Of a stretch of DNA of 64,000 nucleotides, positions 11,837 to 20,769 are shown piece after piece. The stretch comes from Plasmodiophora brassicae. Taxonomy: Eukaryota > Endomyxa: Phytomyxea > Phytomyxea > Plasmodiophorida. The stretch covers positions 1,054,001-1,118,000 of the forward strand of contig CP145416.1 in the NCBI GenBank assembly GCA_036867785.1, written 5' to 3'. Within the stretch, counting starts at the first letter, position 1. Every line of letters begins with the position of its first letter. The notes beneath the pieces were generated by a model. The model worked only from the letters and a program-made list of their open reading frames with translations, was not told the DNA's origin and ran no database searches. Made by a program: the position numbers and the translations under genes.

Positions 11837-12033
11837 TACTCCCTCCGTTTCACAAAAAGACCGTGATTCTGGGTTTTGCGCTGTTTCAAAAAAAAGACCA
11901 TGATTGTGGTTCACCGTTCATGGCTTGTCAGCGCCCGCCCAGGCTAGAAATGAATGGCGCCGAGAGGCTATCATAGTAATGGCTGATCGCTGTATGCATT
12001 ACCGAGGCGGAGTGTTGTCATGAACTCTCATAG

Positions 12034-12416
12034 TCATTCTTGAGTGGACTTCTGCGCGAATTCAGTGACTGCGTCTCGTTCGACGTCGGCGACCCTTTTC
12101 CGCCCAGCACGCCCTCTTTTCAGTGACGGGACCATCGTCATAGGCCTTCCATTGGACAGATTTTCGAGTGCGCGTTTCCACATGACACTGATCGTCTCCG
12201 ATCGCACACCAAACTTCCGATGGCGCCGTAGATGAGTGTTCCAGGAAGTGCTGGGTGCCTCTGCATGGTCATCAGGTACTCAAATACCATCCGTTGTTGG
12301 TCATCAATGAGATTGGGCTTTCTTCTCAACGTCGCATCTGCGTGGCAACCACCGAGGTCAGTGTGTGCATCTGCTCTAGGGACGGAGAGAATCGTTTTCC
12401 GGGGCTGGCTTGTCAC
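12034..12416 (-). pseudogene. Mariner transposase N-terminal fragment
   Basis: The first frame carries RRKPNLIDDQQRMVFEYLM, the first helix-turn-helix of plant/oomycete mariner transposases. A second frame continues with FGVRSETISVMWKRALE and GRAGRKR, the second HTH and the AT-hook-like linker. The two frames need a shift or a lost intron near 12215. No DDD/DDE catalytic residues follow; the frame stops at 12034, about 165 bp before the inner edge of the TIR. The TRIM at 12411 cuts the start. Confidence 0.7.
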
Positions 12417-12544
12417 GATCAGGCAAGCTGATGCAACGAACGCTTTGACGGACTGGCGAAGTCCCGTCGCGGGGTTCTCGGTTTATTCCGGACAGTCCTC
12501 ACAGAAAAATCCTCTTCTAGCGGTAAGCCTCAGACGGATCCGGG

Positions 12545-12990
12545 GTAGGAGGCGGACAGACGGACGGACGGTTCGACACGGCGAGCAGACGGTGGACAAA
12601 CGGGTTCAACACGGGCGGCAGACGAATGGACAAACGGATGAGCTGCAGACGGACGGACAACAGATGAGCGGCAGGCGGACGGACAAACAGACGGGCTGGC
12701 AGACGGGCGGCAGACGGACGAGCAACGGATGAGCGGCAGGCGGACGGACAAACAGACGGGCTGGCAGACGGGCGGGCAGACGGACGAGCGGGCAGGTGGC
12801 GCGCGCCTCGGCGACGACGAACGAACAGTCTTGGTCCGGACCGGAATCAGAACGGCGGCGTTCTGAAGGAGCCACCGGATAGACACGGAGGCCAGACGTA
12901 TGGACGGACGGACGAACGGGTACAACACGCGGCGAGCAGACGAGATGCCGAGGCGAGATCGGCACGGACGGACGGACGGGCGGGTAGAGA
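12545..12990. repeat. GACGGACGG-rich low-complexity repeat with a 66-bp duplication
   Basis: This is a purine-rich array of GGACGGAC, GGGCGGCAGAC and AACGGG words. A unit of about 66 bp containing GATGAGCGGCAGGCGGACGG occurs at about 12664-12728 and again at 12729-12795. The long ORFs on either strand here are repeat artefacts (polySer/Pro/Arg). Confidence 0.7.
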
Positions 12991-13290
12991 CAGCAGGCGG
13001 TCAGAGGAACACCGGTGGCCTGAGAGGCATACAGCACGGCGGGACACGTACTCTGGGACTTGGACCAGGTACGACCGTGGCCTTGACGTTCTGCAGGAGA
13101 TGCCGAGGCGGGATCGACAGGAGGGTGGTGGGAGAGGTAGTCCGTCAAAATGTCACGATCAGGCAAGCTGATGCAACGAACGCTTTGACGGACTGGCGAA
13201 GTCCGTCGCGGGGTTCTCGGTTTATTCCGGACTTATAGATCTGTTAGTTATTTTGGCGTTATATAACGGGCGTTATATAACGTTATGTCA

Positions 13291-14286
13291 GAGCATCTCC
13301 ACCCGGCTAGCCATAGCCATAGCTAAAATGTCCGTTTTGCGGCAATTTTGGCGATAGCTATTTTCCCAATCCCCATCCAGTGATAGCCATAGTTATTTTA
13401 CTGTGCCAGCATTTCGTGCACATTGCACTTGTCGTCGGATGTAATCCTCGATTCCGTTCAATGACAGCACTGGCATCGTTCGAATAGGCTTCTGCGGCGA
13501 ATCTCCAGTTTCTCGAGCTAGTCTGTCGACACCACACGAGCAAGAAGACGCAGAAACCCGTATCTGGTGGGTCCAGACCCTGTCGCAGACCCAATGCTGA
13601 ACGAAACTCTGAATACGGTACGGAACGAAACATTCGCGAATAATTTGCTGCAGGTGCGACGTACAACGAACATCTCTGTTCAGGCGGCGCTTCCGTAGAA
13701 ACCTTTGTTCGCGAGATCATGGGCGGGTTCCTAGGACAAGATCCATGGTTTCAGAAAAGAACCACTCATTCACCGGCGGGCTTCCAGGTATAACTCTGCA
13801 GAAAGTTGTCGCAGCCATGCGAATCATCGCTGTAGACCGGACCGCCAACTAGGCCACGAGAGCAGCTGCTCTCGTGGCCTAGTTGGGCGGTCCGGTAAAC
13901 ATCGCGTACGGGTGTGCTGACGCTTGTAGCTAATACGTTCGTTTGATTTCTGCCCGTTTCTGACACCAGGATCATGGGAAATGTCAACATAGGCACGCGC
14001 CAATGACACGCCCTCCTTTCCGGCCCGCTCCGAGCCTCTACGACCTTTCTTCGCCTCATATCGCCCATGGTTCCCTCGATCAACAGGAACCACGAGGCCG
14101 TCCCCACGATCTCCCAGTCAGACAAAATGTGCGCAACTCCGTGGCTAGAGATTTGCTTGCCTAGCTATTTCGCGCCGAAATGGCGAGGCAAGTCAAAAAA
14201 ATATAGCGATAGCTAGCCCGGGTGGGGCTGTTTTCTAGCTAAAATTTGACTATAGCTAGGGAAATAGCTACGGGTTGGGGATGCTC
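13291..14286. mobile_element. 1-kb Harbinger-like TIR element
   Basis: The left end is GAGCATCTCCACCCGGCTAGC; the right end, reverse-complemented, is GAGCATCCCCAACCCGTAGCT. The GAGCATC(T/C)CCA start and 3-bp TCA flanks (13288-13290, 14287-14289) fit PIF/Harbinger elements. AGCTATAGCT words are repeated near both ends. Two weak minus ORFs (13358-13720, 13766-14125) show no transposase motif. The centre carries a long hairpin. Confidence 0.55.
13836..13896. repeat. 30-bp-arm hairpin
   Basis: ACCGGACCGCC-AACTAGGCCACGAGAGCAG is followed directly by its reverse complement, with one bulged base and no loop. It lies at the centre of the Harbinger-like element and could be a cruciform or fold-back remnant. 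Confidence 0.8.
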
Positions 14287-14530
14287 TCACAGAGGCGTTA
14301 TATAACGCGTTATATTCCATTTATAACGAATAACAGTGTACCGGTCATGTTTCACACCCATCCTGATTCTACGACCACTTCCTCGGTACCAGAGTCGCTG
14401 TAGATCACGTGGTCGTCAATTTCGTTTGGATGCACTACGCGGTCGACCTCGCGATCACAGGCATCTACAAATTCGAAGTCGTCGACAGGATCAATCACGT
14501 CGTCATCTTCGCATCCACCGGCAGCAGATC

Positions 14531-14727
14531 TGTGCTAACGCCGCCGCTGCCCACTACGGGGGCGGTCGGTCGCAAGAGTCGGCGCCTGGTGATATAACGA
14601 ACTGATGTATTTGGACAGGATCGTCACAGCAAGGGCCGCTGCGGGGTCGAGTACGGTCATGATCATGTGACCGGGTGGCAGCAGCATCTGAGCAGCATCA
14701 TCTGAGTACTGGTACTCTGGATGAACA
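14531..14727 (-). repeat. 3' LTR of the chromovirus
   Basis: Direct copy of 19670-19866, 197 bp. No difference was seen on reading. Preceded by AGATC. Confidence 0.93.
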
Positions 14728-14736
14728 CTCCCCGTG

Positions 14737-17700
14737 TTAGAAATCTGCTAACAGTCGTGAGCAGAGCGGGTCTCCTTCGGCTTGTCGTTCGAGGAAGGCC
14801 CTGACGATATCAGGAACATCGGCCGCCATGACCGAGTAAGGTTCCCATGAATTGTCGGTGGCATCGAATCCGATCCAGTTGATCAGTAGTTCAGTGTCAC
14901 CTGACGTAGAGTTGACTCGAATGTCCTCGACTGCGTTGACTTGGTAAGCCACGCCGGTGAGCGCGATGTTGTGCTTCAGGGAAGAGGTGACATTCAAGTG
15001 CGCATCTGCATAGAACATTAAGCGCTGGGCGTGTACATCTGAGATACGATCAGTCAAGAGATCTCGAACTCGATACACCCAGTCGTTGCTGGTGTCGATA
15101 ATCTGGGCAGGTCCAGTCCAGTTGTACTCGGACTTGGAGTGCTTGCCATGGTTGGCCACGAGAACATAGTCGCCCGTCGTGAAGTTGATCTCGCGAACAT
15201 TGCGTCGGCGACGCCGGGCGCGTTGCTTGAGATCACGTAGATGGGTGCGTGTACGTGCCACTGCTTTGTGCATGTCCTCGAGAGAATCGATAAGTTCCGT
15301 CGTCATTTCCTTGAGACGGTCAGGGGTCAACGGTACGTCGATAACCGCGTCGATGCGTTTGTTGAAGATAATCGAGATAGGTGTCGAGGGTGGCAAACCC
15401 GTAAACATCGTGACAGGCGCGTAGCCCACACTTGATCGAACAGTGTGATTTACCGTCATGTTGATCAGCGGAAGGACATACGGCCAATCCTGGAATGGAA
15501 GATTTAGCTCGGAGAGGAGGGACTTCAGCAGAAAGAGAAGCCGCTTGTTGACAACCTCAACCGTGCCGTTCGCCCAAGGTGTGTAGGCAGTTGTGAAATG
15601 ATGGTTGCAGTGTAACCGGCTATTAAGCTCGGCGATAACCGCGTTTTTGAAGTGTGTGCCGCGGTCAGAGACATGTTGGAAAACAATGCCGAAACGTTTG
15701 AACCAATCCAGAAGAGATTCGGCGACAACGCTGTGATCCGCGAATTGACAAGGAATTAACTCGACGAATGCCGTGGCGTCGTCCTTCAGAACCAGAACAT
15801 AACGAAGTTGATGAGAATCGCCTGGACGAGGTTTGGATAAGAACAGAAAGTCATAGTGGATGACCTTATTGGGCTTGTCCGCATGCATAGCCGTGCCAAA
15901 AGGTCGGGGAATCATCGAATCTTTGTTGCGTAGGCAGTGTAAGCATTTGTCCACAAATGCACGAACAAAGGAATCCAGATCAGGCCACCAGAAGAGTTGT
16001 GCGATGCTCGAAATAGTCGATGCAGCAGGTTGATGACCAGACAGTCCCATATGTGAAATCACTGCGATGCGTAGCTGCAGTGCATGTGATGGTACCCAGA
16101 GTTGATTGTCTGGAGTACGCCAGCCAGATTCCGGGCTAAGGTGGAGAGACATGTCCCCTTCGAGTTGGAGAATATCGGAAACGGCAGATAGGTCGTGTTG
16201 GCGAATGTAGTCGGTCTGAGCGTTACTAATCTCGTCGACAGACGGCCAGATAAACTCATCGGTCATCTTGTAATCGTCGAAGTCAAGATTAATTGCCATA
16301 TGACGAATAGAACGGAACGATGGAGGGGAAAATGAGGAGAGTGGTTGCAGGGCGACGCCCCACCGCGTGGCGAGGTCGGCCCAAACGTTGTCCTCCCCAG
16401 CAATGTGCTCAATGTGAAAATCTAGGTCGATAATCTGAAGTCGCCAGCGCTCCAAGCGATCGCCGGTCGTCCGACTAATTCGTGCAACCGAGGCTGGGTT
16501 CAGAATGAAAACCAAATTACGGTGGTCCGTGAAGATTCGAAGTGCCAACTTTGACATAGATATGAAGTGTCTGAGGCGATAGCAGCCTTCGATGATGGCG
16601 TAGGCCTCCTTCTCAATGGTCGCCCACTTCAATTGAGAACCACGGAATGTCCCCGAGATGAACGACAAAGGTTCGTGGTGTTGCTCACCGTACGGAAGAT
16701 CAATATCTTCCGGAGGGATCTGCGACAGGACAACAGACCAGAAACGGTCACTCGCATCCGGAAAGAGACACATGATCCATTCGTCCTTGGGGTGCGCCAG
16801 CGTCATGGCCTCCGATAGACGATGCTTCAGAGAATTGAAACTGGTGAGATGGTCAGTGGTCCAGCCGATGTCGGCTAAACGAACTCGACGTAGGTGTGAT
16901 TTCTTCAGACTGCTGACAGAACGAGAAGCGGACAGAAGTAGATCCTGTAGCGGATGAACATGTGCCGCGAATTGAGGGATAACAGAACGGACCCAATTGA
17001 GGCCCGAGAGGAACTGTTGGAGATCAGCAGCCGTGATAGGAGTTGATAGATCGTGCAAGGCGTTGAGATACGAGCGATCGAACGACACTCCATCAGCGGA
17101 TATAACGCGACCGCACCATGTCACTGAAGTGAGATATAACTGGCAGCGATCAGGGTTGAGTTTAACTCCAAACTCGTCGAAAGCGTTGAGAAGAGATTCG
17201 AGTGTGTCCATGTAGGCTCCGAATCCAGATACGTAGCCGAGGATATCGTCGATCCAGAGTAGGGCGCAGATATATAGAAGTTTCCCCAACACCTGTTGCA
17301 TTCCCGCCTGGAACGCAAACACGCAATCAGCGATTCCCTGGATGATGCGCCTGGGTGTAAACGTGGCGATGTGCGTCATGAACGAGCAGGCCTCCTGCGA
17401 ATCAGGGTGCAACGGAAATTGCCAATAGCCTTTAAAGGCATCGAACAGCATGAAGATGGTCGCGGAACGTAGGTAGGTCAGGATGATGTCGATGTGAGGC
17501 ATCGGCCATGCAATGCGTTCGGTCTGTTTGTTGACGGCTTCATTGATGTCGACGGTCAGCCGATGGCCGCGAACCTCCGTGTCCTTCTTGTCGACGACCA
17601 GACACGGCGACGCGTACCTGCTGTGCGGATTGCGGTACACAAAATCGTTTTCCGCCAAGGTTCCTACGTGATCATCCATGAATTTTTGATGTTCGAGGGT

Positions 17701-19626
17701 ATACCTTCGTGTTCGGCAACGAACAGGACGAGCATCTGCTTTGAAGTGTAGTTTCAGTGGACTTACTTTCGCAGGTGGATCACGGCCAAGCTTCGTTCGC
17801 CATATGTCTTTGTGTCGATTGACAGTTGTGCGTAGACGCGGGACTTGATCGTTAGGGAAACCGGAGTCAGTTGCACGTTGTATCATCCGGTCTATTGCCC
17901 TGTCCACGTCTGTATCGGAGTGTTCTCCGATTTCGACATCATAGTCGTCACCCGGATCATTGGTGTCCAATTGGGGCTCATGATCGCGAGTTGTTCCACT
18001 TACCTCCGGGTGTCTTACCGCTCTCATCGTGATCCCTTGACCACCTGGGGCGTGACGTTCCGGGGTCGGATCCGCTTCGATGATGATAGGACCATTTGCC
18101 TCGATTAACATCTCCTTCAGTTGTGTAGCTGGATTGATACCCAACGCGTCCAGTTCCGGGGCTCCTAAAAGGACAATGTCATCAGATAGGTCTTCGCGAC
18201 ATACGTTGATTTCCCGCCCGCGTAGATGTGCAGGTTTGCCATGCGAAGGTGGGACAATGGTGATGTCCACGATCGCTGTGGCGACAATTGTTGTCGTAGC
18301 CCCGATCGTTGCAAGTTTCGCCTCCGTTGGATGGTCGAACACTTTGACTGGGACATGCTGGATGGCTTGAATCCGTAGCAGTTGCGATTGCGAAATGACG
18401 GTCTTCGTCGCACCACTATCGGCTTCGAATGGAAGGTCGAGCGAGTTCTGGAAGCGAAGTCTCATAGGGGACGGTGTTGACGGCGACGGCGGGCCCATGC
18501 GCTTTGCCGTGTCTGCGTTGCCCTTACTCTCCTCCTTCTCTTTGCGCTCTTTCTGGAACTTTTCAATGGCAGCTTTGCGTTCTCCTTGAGTTGCCTTCGG
18601 GCACACTTGGACCCAGTGCTGCTCCTTGCAGATTAGGCAACCTGCCTTTGGAGGATCCTTACCTTCGAAACGTTTTCGGATGTGCTCGGGGATGTCCCTC
18701 GATTCGTCTTTCGTTTGCGATGTGGACGATTGAGCTGTCTTCAGTCCGATCGGATTTGTCGGATGCTTGCCGCCATTCCTATTCGGAGCAACAACGTCCT
18801 TACCTTTCTTACCTGCAGGTGGGGACATGGTCTGCGCTGGAGACTTCTTCTTCTCAGCTTGCAGCCGGAAGTGTTTGTCCTGCTCTTTGGCAAGACGGTC
18901 GACGAGGTCGAAGAATTTGAGCTCGTCCTTCTCAGCGTCCCTGCACCCTCCGAACTCGATCGCGCGTTCGACTAGAACCGCAAGGTCAGTGGGACGGATA
19001 CCTCCGCGTAATACCTTGATCTTGCGCTTGGTTCCTTTCGTTCCTTTGGCGTATGTGTCTTGTAGCCCATAGTCGTCGATTAGCTCATCGAACTTGGCGA
19101 AGAAAGACGTGACACGTTCCTCAATACTCTTGATTGACAGGTTCATGACCACTGTCTTCGTGAGAAGCGCCTTGATGTCTGTCGAACTCTCGACATCAGC
19201 CTCCCTGCGTTGGACTGACCTCAAGTAGCTCATGATGTCGCCATCCGTGATCGTGCTGGCGGGTTGACGTAGGCGATATTTCGACATCCCTCTGAGGACG
19301 TCCTCGGTAATGCATGACTTCACCGTTGGCGGATGAATATCCTCCTTGTAGATCAGTCGGCGCTCGTTAACGATCTCGACGTGTTTCCTATATTTCTTGA
19401 GGAAATCGTTAATTCCGTCCTTGGCCGTAAGGCTCAGGGTACGTAGGATGGGCGGTTTCAAAGGCATAAAGATCGGGCTCTTACCGTGCAGGTTTGTTGA
19501 CTGAAGCCCTCGATCGATTTCGTCATCTGTCGACGATTCATGCTCCTTGGCCTCGGCGTCGGAGTTGGTCCTGGCGTCGTCCTCCATCTGTAGACGAACG
19601 GGCGCTCTGCGGCCACCTCCTGCCAT
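14737..19626 (-). CDS. Gag-pol polyprotein of the chromovirus, 1629 aa
   Basis: Single ORF. Gag-like residues 1-330 end in a zinc knuckle (CLICKEQHWVQVC). Then come an aspartic protease (DSGATKTVIS, about 405), reverse transcriptase (FDAFKGYWQFPL and active site WIDDILGY, about 730-800), RNase H (FPDASDRFW and TDHRNLVFIL, about 965-1050) and integrase (HHFTTAYTPWANGTVEVVNK near 1370 with upstream HHCC and DDE residues). A C-terminal chromodomain (LLINWIGFDATDNSWEP, about 1595) steers integration to marked chromatin in this clade. No stops or frameshifts, so it may still be able to move. The active-site Tyr is Trp-Ile here. Confidence 0.95.
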   Translation of the reverse strand: MAGGGRRAPVRLQMEDDARTNSDAEAKEHESSTDDEIDRGLQSTNLHGKSPIFMPLKPPILRTLSLTAKDGINDFLKKYRKHVEIVNERRLIYKEDIHPPTVKSCITEDVLRGMSKYRLRQPASTITDGDIMSYLRSVQRREADVESSTDIKALLTKTVVMNLSIKSIEERVTSFFAKFDELIDDYGLQDTYAKGTKGTKRKIKVLRGGIRPTDLAVLVERAIEFGGCRDAEKDELKFFDLVDRLAKEQDKHFRLQAEKKKSPAQTMSPPAGKKGKDVVAPNRNGGKHPTNPIGLKTAQSSTSQTKDESRDIPEHIRKRFEGKDPPKAGCLICKEQHWVQVCPKATQGERKAAIEKFQKERKEKEESKGNADTAKRMGPPSPSTPSPMRLRFQNSLDLPFEADSGATKTVISQSQLLRIQAIQHVPVKVFDHPTEAKLATIGATTTIVATAIVDITIVPPSHGKPAHLRGREINVCREDLSDDIVLLGAPELDALGINPATQLKEMLIEANGPIIIEADPTPERHAPGGQGITMRAVRHPEVSGTTRDHEPQLDTNDPGDDYDVEIGEHSDTDVDRAIDRMIQRATDSGFPNDQVPRLRTTVNRHKDIWRTKLGRDPPAKVSPLKLHFKADARPVRCRTRRYTLEHQKFMDDHVGTLAENDFVYRNPHSRYASPCLVVDKKDTEVRGHRLTVDINEAVNKQTERIAWPMPHIDIILTYLRSATIFMLFDAFKGYWQFPLHPDSQEACSFMTHIATFTPRRIIQGIADCVFAFQAGMQQVLGKLLYICALLWIDDILGYVSGFGAYMDTLESLLNAFDEFGVKLNPDRCQLYLTSVTWCGRVISADGVSFDRSYLNALHDLSTPITAADLQQFLSGLNWVRSVIPQFAAHVHPLQDLLLSASRSVSSLKKSHLRRVRLADIGWTTDHLTSFNSLKHRLSEAMTLAHPKDEWIMCLFPDASDRFWSVVLSQIPPEDIDLPYGEQHHEPLSFISGTFRGSQLKWATIEKEAYAIIEGCYRLRHFISMSKLALRIFTDHRNLVFILNPASVARISRTTGDRLERWRLQIIDLDFHIEHIAGEDNVWADLATRWGVALQPLSSFSPPSFRSIRHMAINLDFDDYKMTDEFIWPSVDEISNAQTDYIRQHDLSAVSDILQLEGDMSLHLSPESGWRTPDNQLWVPSHALQLRIAVISHMGLSGHQPAASTISSIAQLFWWPDLDSFVRAFVDKCLHCLRNKDSMIPRPFGTAMHADKPNKVIHYDFLFLSKPRPGDSHQLRYVLVLKDDATAFVELIPCQFADHSVVAESLLDWFKRFGIVFQHVSDRGTHFKNAVIAELNSRLHCNHHFTTAYTPWANGTVEVVNKRLLFLLKSLLSELNLPFQDWPYVLPLINMTVNHTVRSSVGYAPVTMFTGLPPSTPISIIFNKRIDAVIDVPLTPDRLKEMTTELIDSLEDMHKAVARTRTHLRDLKQRARRRRRNVREINFTTGDYVLVANHGKHSKSEYNWTGPAQIIDTSNDWVYRVRDLLTDRISDVHAQRLMFYADAHLNVTSSLKHNIALTGVAYQVNAVEDIRVNSTSGDTELLINWIGFDATDNSWEPYSVMAADVPDIVRAFLERQAEGDPLCSRLLADF

Positions 19627-19669
19627 TAAGTGAGTTCGTTTGCTTGGGGCTCTTTGCGCAAGAAGCTTC

Positions 19670-19866
19670 TGTGCTAACGCCGCCGCTGCCCACTACGGGG
19701 GCGGTCGGTCGCAAGAGTCGGCGCCTGGTGATATAACGAACTGATGTATTTGGACAGGATCGTCACAGCAAGGGCCGCTGCGGGGTCGAGTACGGTCATG
19801 ATCATGTGACCGGGTGGCAGCAGCATCTGAGCAGCATCATCTGAGTACTGGTACTCTGGATGAACA
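19670..19866 (-). repeat. 5' LTR of the chromovirus
   Basis: Direct copy of 14531-14727, followed by AGATC. Minus-strand transcription should start here. Confidence 0.93.
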
Positions 19867-20539
19867 AGATCCCACAGAGATTCTGTCCAGGAGTGGAAAC
19901 TGATGAGGTGCTTGAGGAGTCCGTCTATCGGGCGTGCGTCCGGGACCTTTCGCTTGAGTTGGGACGAATTGAAACACACTGCAGTCTGGCGTTCAATATT
20001 CGCGTCTCCAAGTCTGCTTCGAGATGTCAATGCGAGTCCGCCGGAATTCCACGGCCTGTCCGCGCAGTCCGGGCTGTCCGGGGCGGTCTCCAAGCGTCTC
20101 CAAAAAGGGCGTTATATAACCGTTATATAACCGTTATATAACGTTACATAACGTTATATAACGCCCCCCCCCCCCCCCGCCAAGCGTTATATAACAGATC
20201 TATATTCCGGACAGTCCTCACATGGCTGTCATGAAGATCATGACCATTGGTGCTCCGCTATTGTTCGCCCATCGCAGCTACCAGTGGCCGTTCTTTGCCA
20301 AACATGAGAAAGTGACGCAATTTGGGCCCAAATTTTGGACCACGCAGAGCACCTTCAAAATTTAGAACTGGGCGCCTGTATTGCTCTTCTCAAAGTCTTA
20401 CAGAGCATATGCTTCAATACCGTAAATATCTAAGAATGGCCCTAATCTTTCGATGTTTCACAAATCACGGTCTTTTTGTGAAACGGAGGGAGTATATAAA
20501 GAGGCCTGCGGGCTGCGGCCTGCCATACTCTGTTGCTGT

Positions 20540-20640
20540 TGGATGAAACCACTGACGCAGTTTACGAACGCACTGACGCACCTTTAGGAACGCACTGAAC
20601 GCACATTTACGAACGCACTGACGCACTTCACGAAGCCACC
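20540..20640. repeat. Short tandem repeat CGAACGCACTGACGCAC
   Basis: About four imperfect 22-26 bp copies (TTTACGAACGCACTGACGCAC) lie between the mariner right end and the next gene. A TATATAAAG box-like word sits at 20493-20501, formed where the mariner TIR joins host DNA. Confidence 0.6.
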
Positions 20641-20769
20641 CCGGTAAATCATGTCTGTCCACCACGGACTTCCGCTACGGACTATGCCACGGAGAGAGGA
20701 GTGCGGACTCAAGTCGGGACAAGCCCAAATTACATCGTTTCATTGTCATCGTCGTACGACGTCATCAGC

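Larger units (their letters stand above)
14531..19866 (-). mobile_element. Complete Ty3/gypsy chromovirus
   Basis: LTRs of 197 bp lie at 14531-14727 and 19670-19866 and look identical. They start TGTGCTAACG and end GGATGAACA on the plus strand, with a 5-bp duplication AGATC on both sides (14526-14530, 19867-19871). The element is 5.3 kb with one uninterrupted gag-pol ORF read on the minus strand. Just 5' of the 3' LTR (minus sense) there is a CACGGGGAG polypurine tract. After the 5' LTR comes GAAGCTTCTTGCGC, which does not look like a normal tRNA primer site; self-priming as in Tf1 elements is possible. Confidence 0.95.
13233..20203. mobile_element. MULE-like element with 9-bp target duplication, host to two other elements
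   Basis: The ends read ATAGATCTGTTA and its reverse complement, flanked by a 9-bp direct repeat ATTCCGGAC (13224-13232, 20204-20212) inside the TRIM LTR. A 9-bp duplication is the Mutator hallmark. Subterminal blocks are packed with the palindrome GTTATATAAC (13258-13285, 14292-14325, 20107-20195), and a run of C lies at about 20164-20178. Net of insertions it is about 630 bp. A minus-strand acidic ORF piece at 14336-14530 and a piece at 19872-20093 may be remains of its own gene. Confidence 0.75.
12411..20222. mobile_element. TRIM-like mini LTR retroelement, itself interrupted
   Basis: Two direct repeats of 93 and 92 bp begin TGTCACGATCAGG and end GTCCTCACA: 12411-12503 and 13151-13232 continued at 20213-20222. 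They are flanked by a 5-bp duplication TGGCT (12406-12410 and 20223-20227). TG..CA ends and a 5-bp duplication mark LTRs. The roughly 650-bp interior is non-coding and made of GACGGACGGAC-type repeats, so this is a terminal-repeat retrotransposon in miniature. The right LTR is split by the MULE-like element. The two LTRs differ by about one base. Confidence 0.8.
11839..20492 (-). mobile_element. Tc1/mariner (Stowaway-like) remnant, outer layer of a TE nest
   Basis: Perfect 30-bp TIRs begin CTCCCTCCGTTTCACAAAAA at 11839-11868 and end at 20463-20492 in inverted orientation. TA dinucleotides flank both sides (11837-11838, 20493-20494). CTCCCTCCGT ends and TA targets are typical of plant-type mariner/Stowaway elements. 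Without the nested insertions the element is only about 837 bp. It keeps the N-terminal part of a transposase (12034-12416, minus) and has lost the catalytic domain. Confidence 0.85.

Noticed and set aside
12530-13166. Long Pro/Ser/Val/Cys-rich minus ORFs
   Set aside because: Products of the GACGGAC repeat in the TRIM interior.
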